Assembly (NCBI RefSeq): GCF_009760905.1
Contig: NZ_VIRW01000004.1
Coordinates: forward strand, 1-39,664
Direction: 5' to 3'
DNA length: 39,664 nt
Origin: Chitinibacter sp. GC72
Lineage (GTDB): Bacteria; Pseudomonadota; Gammaproteobacteria; Burkholderiales; Chitinibacteraceae
The translations under genes were made by a program, and so were the position numbers. Positions within the stretch are counted from its first letter, which is position 1. Every line of letters starts with the position of its first letter. The notes under the pieces were generated by a model. It was not told the DNA's origin and made no database searches. It was given only the letters and a program-made list of their open reading frames with translations. Positions 16,673-24,576 of this stretch are shown one piece after another.

Positions 16673-17146
16673 TTAAATCACCGTGTGTAGCTGCTGTGTC
16701 TCATAAGTCGGGAAAGACTTCGCGAAAGTGAATGCATGTTGAGTGCTTCCATTGAGCCGCAGCAATTCCAGCGCGGCTTTGGCTTCAAGCAGTGTGGGGA
16801 TGTGCCCTGCGGGTATCCACCACAGCACCAGCGCTGGGCCGTCGATGTTGCCAAACCAGGCTTTGCGCTGTTTTAGCAAGGCCAGATGCTCGCCGGTGTA
16901 GACGTAGCGCTGCAGGTCTTCCAGCGATGCCCAGACTGACATATTGGCAATGATCAGCGGATCGGCGTCGTAGCTGATGTCGGTGGCATTGCCGCTGTCG
17001 CTTTGCAGCCGCCAGATAAAGCCAGGGCTTTGTTCGGCGAGCTGGTTGATGGCATCCAGCTGTTCGGTAAAGCCCGCCATCAGCGGGTTGTCCAGCGGCG
17101 CGATGGCGCGGCCGATATTCAGTTGGGCCAGTTGCCAGTGACTCAT
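16673..17146 (-). CDS. DUF3291-family protein
   Basis: 157 residues beginning HWQLAQLNIGRAIAPLD, the hallmark of DUF3291, followed by SPGFIWRLQ, NMSVWASLEDLQRYVY and ALVLWWIPAGHIPT. It is a ferredoxin-like dimeric alpha-beta-barrel type fold, possibly monooxygenase-like; no reaction is established. No signal peptide. Its ATG overlaps the stop of the upstream glutathione transferase by four bases (ATGA), so the two are translationally coupled, as the last gene of the yfcF operon. Confidence 0.88.
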   Translation of the reverse strand: MSHWQLAQLNIGRAIAPLDNPLMAGFTEQLDAINQLAEQSPGFIWRLQSDSGNATDISYDADPLIIANMSVWASLEDLQRYVYTGEHLALLKQRKAWFGNIDGPALVLWWIPAGHIPTLLEAKAALELLRLNGSTQHAFTFAKSFPTYETQQLHTVI

Positions 17147-17820
17147 GTGCGAACTCCGCCAAATTGTTCGATCAGTTCGTCAAAAGATAAAAAAACGTCT
17201 TCTTGCTGTGCAGCTTGCTCCCATTCCTGCATGGCCGGATGTGCCAGCATGGTATCAACATAGCGCGCAATATCATCGGGTAGCTGCACGCCATAGCTGT
17301 AAAGCCGCCAGACCACGGGTGAATACATGGCGTCGGCAATCGAGAATTCGCCAAATAGGTAATCTCCCGCCACCTGATTGCTGGTGGCCATTTCGCGTGC
17401 ATTGCGCCAAATGGCGAAAATCCGGGCCAGATCGGCGGCAACTTCCGGTGTATTGGCTTTGCCTTTGGCGCGCAGGCGCACATTCATCGGCAGCTGGCTG
17501 CGCAGCGCGCCAAAGCCCGAATGCATTTCGGCGCAGATACTGCGCGCCCGTGCCCTGGCTTGGCGGTCTGCTGGCCACATTGCGGGGTATTGCTCTGCAA
17601 GGTATTCACAGATTGCCATAGAGTCCCATACCCTGAAGTTTTGATCGTGCAGGCATGGAACTAGGCCGTTATCCGAATACGCGCGATGGCTGGCTTTGAT
17701 GCCCTTACCGTCTACGCACACCACGGTTTGCGTAAACGGGAGATTAAAATGCTTGAGCAATAGCCAGGGCCGTAGCGACCAGGACGAGTAGTTTTGATAG
17801 CCAATATAAAGGTGGTACAT
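17143..17820 (-). CDS. Glutathione S-transferase family protein
   Basis: 225 residues: an N-terminal thioredoxin-like domain (MYHLYIGYQNYSSWSLRPWL, with the catalytic Ser/Tyr region YSSWSLRPW, and DSMAICEYLAEQYP as the GSH-binding turn) and a helical C-terminal domain with FSIADAMYSPVVWRL. Members conjugate or reduce substrates with glutathione in the cytosol. GGGAG lies 5 nt before the ATG at 17820; the ATG at 17823 is an alternative that would overlap the DUF2917 stop. A further in-frame extension to 18009 runs through that gene and is rejected. A 47-bp element lies inside it. Confidence 0.9.
   Translation of the reverse strand: MYHLYIGYQNYSSWSLRPWLLLKHFNLPFTQTVVCVDGKGIKASHRAYSDNGLVPCLHDQNFRVWDSMAICEYLAEQYPAMWPADRQARARARSICAEMHSGFGALRSQLPMNVRLRAKGKANTPEVAADLARIFAIWRNAREMATSNQVAGDYLFGEFSIADAMYSPVVWRLYSYGVQLPDDIARYVDTMLAHPAMQEWEQAAQQEDVFLSFDELIEQFGGVRT
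17586..17632. repeat. 47-bp element GGTAT-N37-ATACC inside a GST gene
   Basis: A perfect member, extended by one G/C pair (GGGTAT / ATACCC). It shares GGGTATTGCTCTG with the left end of the copy at 14351. It is wholly coding here (AEQYPA on the minus strand). Confidence 0.7.
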
Positions 17821-18083
17821 CATTGCTCCCGGTGTGGCAAAGTTTGGAAATATGGCCGGATATCCAGTTCGTCGGCACAAAAGCGCAGCTCGCCCTGCCC
17901 CTCGATCAGAATCTGCCCGGCGCCCAGTAGGTATTGTTCGCCCGCCCGCAGCACCACATCCTGCGGGTGGCGATTGCTCGCCAGCCAGACCTGGCCGCTG
18001 TCGCAACACAGCTGGGCATCGCGCCCAAGGCGGGCAAGCAGCAATTCGTGATGTTCCAGCTGCAATTTCAGATAGCGTTCCAT
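17820..18083 (-). CDS. DUF2917-family small protein
   Basis: 87 residues (MERYLKLQLEHHELLLARL ... GQVWLASNRHPQDVVLRAGEQYLLGAGQILIEGQGELRF). It has the all-beta, cupin-like pattern of DUF2917: a W in the central strand and the DVVLRAGE turn. GGGGAT lies about 7 nt before the ATG at 18083, four bases after the yfcF stop. It sits between two glutathione transferases in one tight operon, so a related role is plausible, but no function is known to me. Confidence 0.82.
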   Translation of the reverse strand: MERYLKLQLEHHELLLARLGRDAQLCCDSGQVWLASNRHPQDVVLRAGEQYLLGAGQILIEGQGELRFCADELDIRPYFQTLPHREQ

Positions 18084-18087
18084 GCTT

Positions 18088-18717
18088 TTATCCCCGCTGA
18101 TGAAACTGTAGCCACTGGGCGATGGCCGGATGAGCCCATTGTTGCTGCGCGTAATGGGCGAGTTTTTCCGGCACGGCGTCGCCATTTTTCAGCAGACGAT
18201 TGAGCATCAGCGCTAAATCCACATCGGCAATGCACCAGTCGCCAAAAATCGGCCCACCCTCGTCGCCGATCAGTTGCCCGGCGGCGGCAAACAGCTTGCT
18301 GGCGGCCTGCTGCGCGGCAGCGCTTAAAGGCTGATCGCTGGGCTGCATGAAAATCACTTCGGTGGAGCGCTCTAACCGGATCGGCAATAAATCACTGCGC
18401 AGCCAGGCCTGAATCTGCCGGGCGCGGGCTTTTTGCTGGGCATCGCGCGGGTATAGCGGCGCTCCACCCCAGTTTTCGTCCAGATATTCGCTAATGGCCG
18501 AAGATTCGCTTAAACAGAAATCGCCATGCTGGAGCATGGGAACGCGTGCCGAGAGCGAATCATGCGCAAATTGCGCCGCGTGCTGTGCGCCAGCAGCCAG
18601 ATCGACGGTATGCAGCGTGAATGGAAGCTGCTTGACGGTGAGTGCCACAAACACCGACATCGCGTATGGGCTGGTGTAGAGTTGATCCACATAAAGGTGT
18701 AAGGAATCAGTGTGCAT
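18088..18717 (-). CDS. yfcF: YfcF-like glutathione transferase
   Basis: 209 residues, close in pattern to Escherichia coli YfcF: SPYAMSVFVALTVKQLPF in the thioredoxin-like half, RVPMLQHGDFCLSESSAISEYLDENW around the GSH gamma-glutamyl site, then RARQIQAWLRSDLLPIRLERSTEVIF and GDWCIADVDLALMLNRL in the helical half. AGGAG is well placed before the ATG. The family has glutathione transferase/peroxidase activity and protects against peroxides. It is the first gene of a four-gene operon and divergent from a LysR regulator that may control it. Confidence 0.92.
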   Translation of the reverse strand: MHTDSLHLYVDQLYTSPYAMSVFVALTVKQLPFTLHTVDLAAGAQHAAQFAHDSLSARVPMLQHGDFCLSESSAISEYLDENWGGAPLYPRDAQQKARARQIQAWLRSDLLPIRLERSTEVIFMQPSDQPLSAAAQQAASKLFAAAGQLIGDEGGPIFGDWCIADVDLALMLNRLLKNGDAVPEKLAHYAQQQWAHPAIAQWLQFHQRG

Positions 18718-18740
18718 GGTGCTCTCCTAATCAGAAGGCA

Positions 18741-18826
18741 AAAATTCCCCCGCGTCGTTACTGCGCCTCGCCGTACATGTTTATGTACTGTCTTCGGCTT
18801 TGTGCCTTGCGTGGAAATTTCTGGCT
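18741..18826. repeat. Imperfect palindrome of about 85 bp between yfcF and the LysR gene
   Basis: The ends (AAATTCCCCCGC and the complement AAATTTCCACGC) and the centre (GTACAT / ATGTAC, 18773-18788) pair well, with a mismatched middle. The size and form suit a small palindromic repeat or MITE. Only one copy is in the window, so repetitiveness is untested. Confidence 0.45.
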
Positions 18827-18897
18827 TTTATGTATGTCATTTGTATTCACTATATCGAATGATTACACTTTGATCGCTGATGTTTTCTATCTGAATA

Positions 18898-18914
18898 TGT
18901 GAACAAAATTCACA
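18898..18914. promoter_or_regulatory. Candidate LysR operator
   Basis: TGTGAA-N5-TTCACA, a 6-bp dyad with a T-N11-A core, 10 nt before the LysR ATG and next to its AAGG. It fits an autoregulatory LysR-type site for the divergent yfcF operon and regulator pair. Confidence 0.5.
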
Positions 18915-18924
18915 CAAGGCCATT

Positions 18925-19848
18925 ATGAATCCCTTACCGCCCCTTCCCGCATTACGCGCCTTTGAAGCGGTTAGCCGCTTGGGCAGCGTGGTGAAAGCCG
19001 CCGATGCGCTGTCGGTGACGCACAGCGCGATTAGCCACCAGATTCACGCGCTGGAAGACTATCTGGGCCTGCCGCTATTCGAGCGCAGCGGGCGCAAGCT
19101 GGCGCTGACCGAAGACGGGCGCAATTACGCGCTGCAAATCCGCATGGCGCTCAATGATATGGCCGAGGCGACGCGCACGGTGCGTGCCAGACCCAAGCCC
19201 AATGAAATCAAGCTGACGACGATGCCATCGTTTGGTCTGGGCTGGCTGATTCCACGGATTCCCGAATTTCAGGCGCTTTTTCCGCAATACCGCATCGATA
19301 TTCGCGCCAGCCTGGGCTTTGACGATCTGCACACCGGCCAGCTTGATCTGGCCATCCGCATGGGCGCGGGGGATTGGGAAGGGCTGAAAACGCAGCATTT
19401 GCTTGATGATTATCTGGTTGTGGTGGCCGCCCCCCATTATCCGCACCTGCCGAAAACGCTCGCTGAACTGGCTGGATTGGAAAAGCTGCAAATCATTGGG
19501 ACCTTGGAAAAGTGGAGCAGCTGGGTCAAGGAAGCTCAGCTGGGCGACTGGTCGCCAACTTTTGGCTTGTTTTGCAATGATAATAATCTGGCGCTCACCG
19601 CTGTGCGGCTGGGGCAAGGGATAGCGCTGGCGCGGCTGTCGCTGGTGCTGGACGAGCTGGTCGATGGCCGCCTGCAACTGGTGGGCAATGTGATTGCGCC
19701 TCATCCCAATCGCTACTGGCTGGTGTGGGCGCCACGCGTTGACGGCAGCGCTAAGCTGCATCACTTTATGCAGTGGATTACGCAGCGCGCTGCACAAAGC
19801 CAGCAGCAGATGCAGGCGTATATTGATGGGGTATATTCAGCTGAATAA
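18925..19848 (+). CDS. LysR-family transcriptional regulator (GcvA-like)
   Basis: 307 residues. A winged HTH occupies ~7-65 (LPALRAFEAVSRLGSVVKAADALSVTHSAISHQIHALE, unbroken and typical of the GcvA group), followed by a periplasmic-binding-like effector domain from ~92 (LTTMPSFGLGWLIPRIPEF). AAGG precedes the ATG. It is divergent from the yfcF/DUF2917/GST/DUF3291 operon, which is the likely target. The effector is unknown. A one-mismatch 47-bp element overlaps its 3' end (19830-19876). Confidence 0.92.
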   Translation: MNPLPPLPALRAFEAVSRLGSVVKAADALSVTHSAISHQIHALEDYLGLPLFERSGRKLALTEDGRNYALQIRMALNDMAEATRTVRARPKPNEIKLTTMPSFGLGWLIPRIPEFQALFPQYRIDIRASLGFDDLHTGQLDLAIRMGAGDWEGLKTQHLLDDYLVVVAAPHYPHLPKTLAELAGLEKLQIIGTLEKWSSWVKEAQLGDWSPTFGLFCNDNNLALTAVRLGQGIALARLSLVLDELVDGRLQLVGNVIAPHPNRYWLVWAPRVDGSAKLHHFMQWITQRAAQSQQQMQAYIDGVYSAE

Positions 19849-20026
19849 TATTTAATAGGCTCTGTGGGTTTATACGGTGCTGGGTATTTAAGGTAGATTG
19901 GATAAGAAAGTGCTATTTCCGGGCCTGTGTTGCAAGCAGGTATAAGCCGTTGTTGCGGTGCGTTTTAAATCTTGCTGCCAAGCTTGTCGCAGTCTAGTTT
20001 GGTATGACGTCTTGTGAGATAAATTC

Positions 20027-20941
20027 ATGCAACTGCTGCAACTTTCCCCGCTTTGGCATCACTCCCGGCAATGGCAAGGTATTCTGGCCAGCGGCCCCGA
20101 GGAGCAGCTGGCCGAGCTCGACCGTATGCTGGCCGAGTTCCCAATTTCCACCCACCTGACCTGCTATAGCCAGCTGGCGCTGGCATCGGCGCAAGCCCTT
20201 CGCCCCTTTGACGAGCAGCAATTGCTGCTGGGCGTGAATGACGTCGGTGCGCTGGCCGCGCTGGGCGAGCAGCAGCTGGCGTTTGGCAGCTGGTATACGC
20301 AGGCAGCCCCGGCTGTTTGCGCGCCAGCTAAGCCCGAATTGCTCGAGCTGGTGGCACTGGTAACCTCGGATGCCGAGATTGATCAGCTGGAGCTGGTGTT
20401 CTCCCGCGCGCCGGATCTGACCTTTCGCCTGCTGAAACTGGTGAACTCGGTGGGCATGCGCTCACGAGTGGAAATAGCCAGTATTCGCCATGCCATTACG
20501 GTGCTGGGACGCAATCAGCTACAGCGCTGGGTGCAGTTGCTGATGTATGCCGAACAGTTTGCCGAATCGGGGAGCATCTCGCCTTTATTGCTCGCTGCGC
20601 TGCTGCGCGCGCGCCGACTGGAAGGATGGGCCGAACACGGCTGGCTCTCTGCCAGCCCGGATTCGGCCTTTTTGCTGGGCATGCTGTCATTGCTTGACCA
20701 GTTATTCCAGCAGCCACTGGCACAACTGCTGGCTAGCCTGCCGCTCAGCGATAGCATGAAAGCAGCTTTATTAAATAAAGAGGGGGTATTAGGCCAGGCG
20801 CTAGCACAGGCAATCCATATGGAGACATACCTCGATGATACTGTCTGGGCTATCCACCCGTTGCAGCAGCAAAGCTGGATGAAAGCCGAGGTCGATGCTT
20901 ATCGCTGGGTGGCCCTGCTGGCCGAAGGTTTGCAGCGATGA
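20027..20941 (+). CDS. HDOD-domain protein
   Basis: 304 residues. Residues ~104-300 are an HDOD domain (LLKLVNSVGMRSRVEIASIRHAITVLGRNQLQRWVQLL). The N-terminal ~100 residues resemble the back half of a decayed EAL domain (YuxH-like proteins are EAL-HDOD), but no EAL catalytic residue remains, so a scaffold role in c-di-GMP signalling is inferred. The stop overlaps the next start by four bases (ATGA), so it is coupled to the PAS-GGDEF-EAL gene. A perfect 47-bp element lies inside it. Confidence 0.88.
   Translation: MQLLQLSPLWHHSRQWQGILASGPEEQLAELDRMLAEFPISTHLTCYSQLALASAQALRPFDEQQLLLGVNDVGALAALGEQQLAFGSWYTQAAPAVCAPAKPELLELVALVTSDAEIDQLELVFSRAPDLTFRLLKLVNSVGMRSRVEIASIRHAITVLGRNQLQRWVQLLMYAEQFAESGSISPLLLAALLRARRLEGWAEHGWLSASPDSAFLLGMLSLLDQLFQQPLAQLLASLPLSDSMKAALLNKEGVLGQALAQAIHMETYLDDTVWAIHPLQQQSWMKAEVDAYRWVALLAEGLQR
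20785..20831. repeat. 47-bp element GGTAT-N37-ATACC inside the HDOD gene
   Basis: A perfect member by ends and spacing (GGTATTAG ... GACATACC) but with a weak inner motif. It lies in coding sequence in a locally AT-rich patch of an otherwise GC-rich gene. Confidence 0.6.
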
Positions 20942-22995
20942 CCCCTGGCAACGAGCTTGAACCGGCCATCCGTATTCTGGGCGATATCAATGCTTCGCTG
21001 ATAGCGCTGGATCTGGAAGGTTATATCACCGGCTGGAACGGCGGTGCCGAGCGATTGTTCGGTTATGGTAGCGACGAAATACTCGGCCAGCATGTGCTGA
21101 CGCTGTACGCCGAAGAAACCGAGGACGAGGCCGATTTATTCAACCATGTGATCAGTGCGGGCGAAACCACGCTGGAAGTCAAACGCCGGCACAAGGATGG
21201 CCGTGAATTCTGGGTGCAGATCCATTTGAATGTGGTGCGCGACGAGGCCGGCCGGCCATTGCGTATGGTGGGTTTTATTCATGATATTAGCGACCAGATC
21301 AGCGACCAGATCCGCTCGCGCCTGCTTGCATCAGTGTTCAAGCACACGCCTGACGCCATTGTGATTACCGATGAAAACGCCAGGCTGATCGAATGCAACC
21401 CAGCGTATCTGGGCATGATGGGCGATCAGCTGCCCCAGCTGTTGGGCAAAGTACCCAGTTTTATGCGCGAAGAAATTGGCCGCAAAGGTGCAGACAAAAT
21501 AACGATAGACGCGCATTTGCAAACCATGGGTCACTGGGAAGGCGAGCTCTGGCTAAGCCGCAGCAATGGTGATGTTTTCCCCGCCTGGCTCAGTTTAAGT
21601 GCGGTGCATGGCCGGGAAAAATCGCTGCTCAATTATTTTGCCGTGATGGCTGATCTTAGCGAGCGCAAAGCCGCCGAGGAGCAGATTTTCCGGCTGGCCT
21701 ATTTTGATACGCTAACCCGCTTGCCCAACCGCAGTCATTTGTTTTCCTTGCTCGAGCAAGCACTGAGCGAGGCGCGGCGCCAGCAAAGTAGTGGCGCATT
21801 GCTGTGTTTTAATATTGCCGGTTTCAAGGCGATTAATGACTCGTTTACGCATCGCGGCGGTGACGAGATTCTGGTCGTTGTCGCCGAGCGCATCCGCAGC
21901 TGCCTGCGCGATGAAGACGTGCTGGCACGTTTTGGCGGCGATGAATTCTGCATTGGCCTGTTTGATATCCGCCAGCGCGAAGATGCCGCGATTGTGGCCG
22001 AACGGATCATGGCCGCTGTGGCGCTGCCCTACTATATCCAGCAGGAAGAAATCGTGATCAAGGCGCATATCGGGATGAGCGTGTTTCCCGAAGATGGCCG
22101 CGATGCCGATAAACTGATCAATCTGGCCGCGATTGCGATGCACAGAGCCAAACAGGGTCGGCAATCCGCGCTGTTTTACTCCAGCGAAATGAATCAGCGC
22201 TCGCTGGCGCGGCTTAAATTGTCGACTGATCTGCACCATGCGCTGGAACGCGATGAATTCGAGCTTTACTACCAGCCGCAGGTCAGCGCCAAAACCGGGC
22301 TGATTTGCGGTGCCGAAGCGCTGGTCCGCTGGCGGCATCCGCAGCGCGGTCTGGTGCCGCCAAATGAATTTATCCCATTCGCCGAGGAAACCGGTCTGAT
22401 CGTGGCGATTGGTAGCTGGGTTTTCAAGGCAGCGTGCCGACAGTTGGCGCAATGGCGACAACAGGGGCTGCTGCTGGAGCGGATTGCCATCAATTTGTCG
22501 CCACGGCAATTTAGCCATCGTCTGGTGGCTGAAATGACTGCAGTGTTGGCTGAGTACCAGATTGCCGCTGAATGGATAGAGCTGGAAATCACCGAAACTT
22601 TACTGATGAAGGCCGATGAAGACATCTCGGCCATTCTGGATCAATTGCATCAGGCCGGATTCACGCTGGCGCTGGATGATTTTGGCACGGGCTATTCAAA
22701 TCTGGGCTATTTGCGCTCGTTTCCGCTCGACTATCTGAAAATCGACCAGAGCTTTGTCCGCGGGCTGCCACAGAACAGCAGCAATGTAGCAATTGTCCGG
22801 GCGATTATCGGGATTGCCCAGAATCTGGATCTGCAACTGATCGCCGAAGGCGTTGAAAACGAAGAGCAGGCCCAGTTTCTGGCCAGCCTCGATTGCCATC
22901 AATTGCAGGGCTATTATCTGGCCCGGCCGTTGCCAGTGCATGAATTTGAAGCGCTGCCGCCAACCCGCATCCTGTTTGAACCCAAAGCCGCCTGA
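20938..22995 (+). CDS. PAS-PAS-GGDEF-EAL c-di-GMP phosphodiesterase with degenerate cyclase site
   Basis: 685 residues, no membrane segment, so a cytosolic sensor. Two PAS domains (~8-120, ~127-240) precede GGDEF (~250-415) and EAL (~425-680). The GGDEF signature is present (333-337), and an RxxD inhibitory site (R324-D327) lies five residues before it, but the metal-binding Asp pair of the first strand is replaced (N292, A294 in FNIAGFKAIND). The EAL site looks complete: E460, N519 in INLSP, E548/E550, DDFGTGYS (580), KIDQSF, AEGVENEEQ. It is therefore predicted to hydrolyse c-di-GMP, with GGDEF acting as a regulatory domain. A 12-nt tandem repeat encodes ISDQISDQ. Confidence 0.95.
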   Translation: MTPGNELEPAIRILGDINASLIALDLEGYITGWNGGAERLFGYGSDEILGQHVLTLYAEETEDEADLFNHVISAGETTLEVKRRHKDGREFWVQIHLNVVRDEAGRPLRMVGFIHDISDQISDQIRSRLLASVFKHTPDAIVITDENARLIECNPAYLGMMGDQLPQLLGKVPSFMREEIGRKGADKITIDAHLQTMGHWEGELWLSRSNGDVFPAWLSLSAVHGREKSLLNYFAVMADLSERKAAEEQIFRLAYFDTLTRLPNRSHLFSLLEQALSEARRQQSSGALLCFNIAGFKAINDSFTHRGGDEILVVVAERIRSCLRDEDVLARFGGDEFCIGLFDIRQREDAAIVAERIMAAVALPYYIQQEEIVIKAHIGMSVFPEDGRDADKLINLAAIAMHRAKQGRQSALFYSSEMNQRSLARLKLSTDLHHALERDEFELYYQPQVSAKTGLICGAEALVRWRHPQRGLVPPNEFIPFAEETGLIVAIGSWVFKAACRQLAQWRQQGLLLERIAINLSPRQFSHRLVAEMTAVLAEYQIAAEWIELEITETLLMKADEDISAILDQLHQAGFTLALDDFGTGYSNLGYLRSFPLDYLKIDQSFVRGLPQNSSNVAIVRAIIGIAQNLDLQLIAEGVENEEQAQFLASLDCHQLQGYYLARPLPVHEFEALPPTRILFEPKAA

Positions 22996-23008
22996 AACAA
23001 TCAGCTGG

Positions 23009-24508
23009 CTACTCAATCCCGCGCCGGTACTGAATGGCCTCGGCAATATGCTGGCTGCCAATCGAGTCACTGCCCGCCAGATCGGCGACGGTGCGCGCCA
23101 CCCGCAAAACGCGATGATAAGCACGCGCCGACCAGCCGAGGCGATTGACGGCATTTTGCAGCAAGGCCAGGCCTGTGGCATCGGGCTGGCAATGCTCGTC
23201 AACGGCCTGACTCAATAGCGCTGCGTTGTGTTTGTGCTGGCGCAGCAGCTGACGCTGGCGCGCCTGAGTGACCCGCTGCCTGACCGGCGCACTGGCTTCG
23301 CCCGTCTCGCGGCTCAGCAGCACATCATCGGCTAGTGCTCCCACTTCGACCACCATATCAATCCGGTCCAGCAGCGGCCCCGAGATGCGGCCACGATAAC
23401 GCGCTACCTGTTCGGGCGTGCAGCGGCAGGCTTTTTTCGGATGCCCCAGATAGCCGCACGGGCAGGGATTCATCGCGGCAACCAGCTGGAACTGGGCCGG
23501 AAATTCCGCCTGATGCGCTGCGCGCGAGATATGGATTTTGCCGTTCTCCAGCGGCTCGCGCAGCACTTCGAGCACCTTGCGATCGTATTCGGGCAGCTCG
23601 TCAAGAAACAGGATGCCGTGGTGCGCCAGCGAGATTTCTCCGGGTTGCGGCACGCTACCACCGCCAACCAGCGCAACGCTGGATGCGGTATGGTGCGGCG
23701 ATCGAAAGGGGCGCTGACCAAAGCGGCTGGGGTCTAACCCTTTGGCGGCCAGTGATTGCACCGTGGCCGCCTCCAGTGCTTCGTGTTCGGTCAGCGGCGG
23801 CAATAGCCCGGGTAGGCGTTGTGCTAGCATGGATTTGCCAGTGCCCGGCGGGCCGATCAGCAGCAGCGAATGATTTCCCGCCGCTGCGATTTCCAGCGCC
23901 CGCCTTGCTGCCAGCTGGCCTTTGACATCGGCCAGATCAGGGTAACTGGCTGGCGGGAGTGATTCGGGAGCGCTGGCTGGCGTCAGGGATTCGTGTTGCT
24001 GTGTGCTGAAGTGCTGGCACACTTGCAGTAAATGTTCGGCAGCCAGTACGCTGGCATCATTAATCAATGCCGCTTCCGTACTGCTGCACTGGCTGATAAT
24101 CAGCGTGCGCTGGGCATCCCGGGCGGCAATGGCCAGCGCCAGACCGCCACGAACCGCGCGCAATTGCCCGGTCAAGCCCAGCTCGCCAGCAAATTCAAAC
24201 TCAGTCAGCCGATCAATCGGCATTTGCTCGCTGGCAGCCAGAATTCCGATAGCAATCGCCAGATCGTAATGGCCTGCGCCTTTGGGCAAATCGGCCGGTG
24301 CCAGATTGACCGTAATGCGCCGCGCCGGGAATTCAAACCCCGCCACCTGAATGGCCGCACGCACCCGTTCTCTGGCCTCGCGCACTTCGGTGTCGGCTAG
24401 CCCGACCAGATTGAAGGCAGGCAGGCCGTTGGCCAGATGCACTTCAACCGTCACCAATTGAGCGTGCATACCGTCTAAAGCGCGCGAATACACCACTGCC
24501 AATGACAT
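23009..24508 (-). CDS. comM: YifB/ComM-family AAA+ ATPase
   Basis: 499 residues. The N-terminal Lon-protease-like domain (MHAQLVTVEVHLANGLPAFNLVG) is followed by the AAA+ Mg-chelatase-type core with Walker A GPPGTGKS (219-226), Walker B ILFLDELPE and the cysteine motif CPCGYLGHPKKACRC, then the C-terminal lid. ComM is a hexameric branch-migration helicase that promotes integration of DNA during natural transformation. AAGGA lies 6 nt before the ATG. It is divergent from the histidine kinase gene with about 68 bp between the starts. Confidence 0.96.
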   Translation of the reverse strand: MSLAVVYSRALDGMHAQLVTVEVHLANGLPAFNLVGLADTEVREARERVRAAIQVAGFEFPARRITVNLAPADLPKGAGHYDLAIAIGILAASEQMPIDRLTEFEFAGELGLTGQLRAVRGGLALAIAARDAQRTLIISQCSSTEAALINDASVLAAEHLLQVCQHFSTQQHESLTPASAPESLPPASYPDLADVKGQLAARRALEIAAAGNHSLLLIGPPGTGKSMLAQRLPGLLPPLTEHEALEAATVQSLAAKGLDPSRFGQRPFRSPHHTASSVALVGGGSVPQPGEISLAHHGILFLDELPEYDRKVLEVLREPLENGKIHISRAAHQAEFPAQFQLVAAMNPCPCGYLGHPKKACRCTPEQVARYRGRISGPLLDRIDMVVEVGALADDVLLSRETGEASAPVRQRVTQARQRQLLRQHKHNAALLSQAVDEHCQPDATGLALLQNAVNRLGWSARAYHRVLRVARTVADLAGSDSIGSQHIAEAIQYRRGIE

Positions 24509-24576
24509 GTTTGATCCTTGCCGATGCTATGCTGAATTTACAGTGTATGCAGCTTTGGCAAGGATTGAATGGAAAG

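Noticed and set aside
17821-18009. N-terminal extension of the GST gene
   Set aside because: It runs through the DUF2917 gene in another frame; the GST domain begins at MYHLYIG and has its own ribosome site.
21288-21312. Tandem 12-nt repeat as a possible CRISPR or VNTR
   Set aside because: Only two units, in frame inside a coding linker between PAS domains.
21712-22518. 268-residue minus-strand ORF antisense to the GGDEF-EAL gene
   Set aside because: It is a GC-rich shadow frame of a gene with clear catalytic motifs; no domain seen in it.
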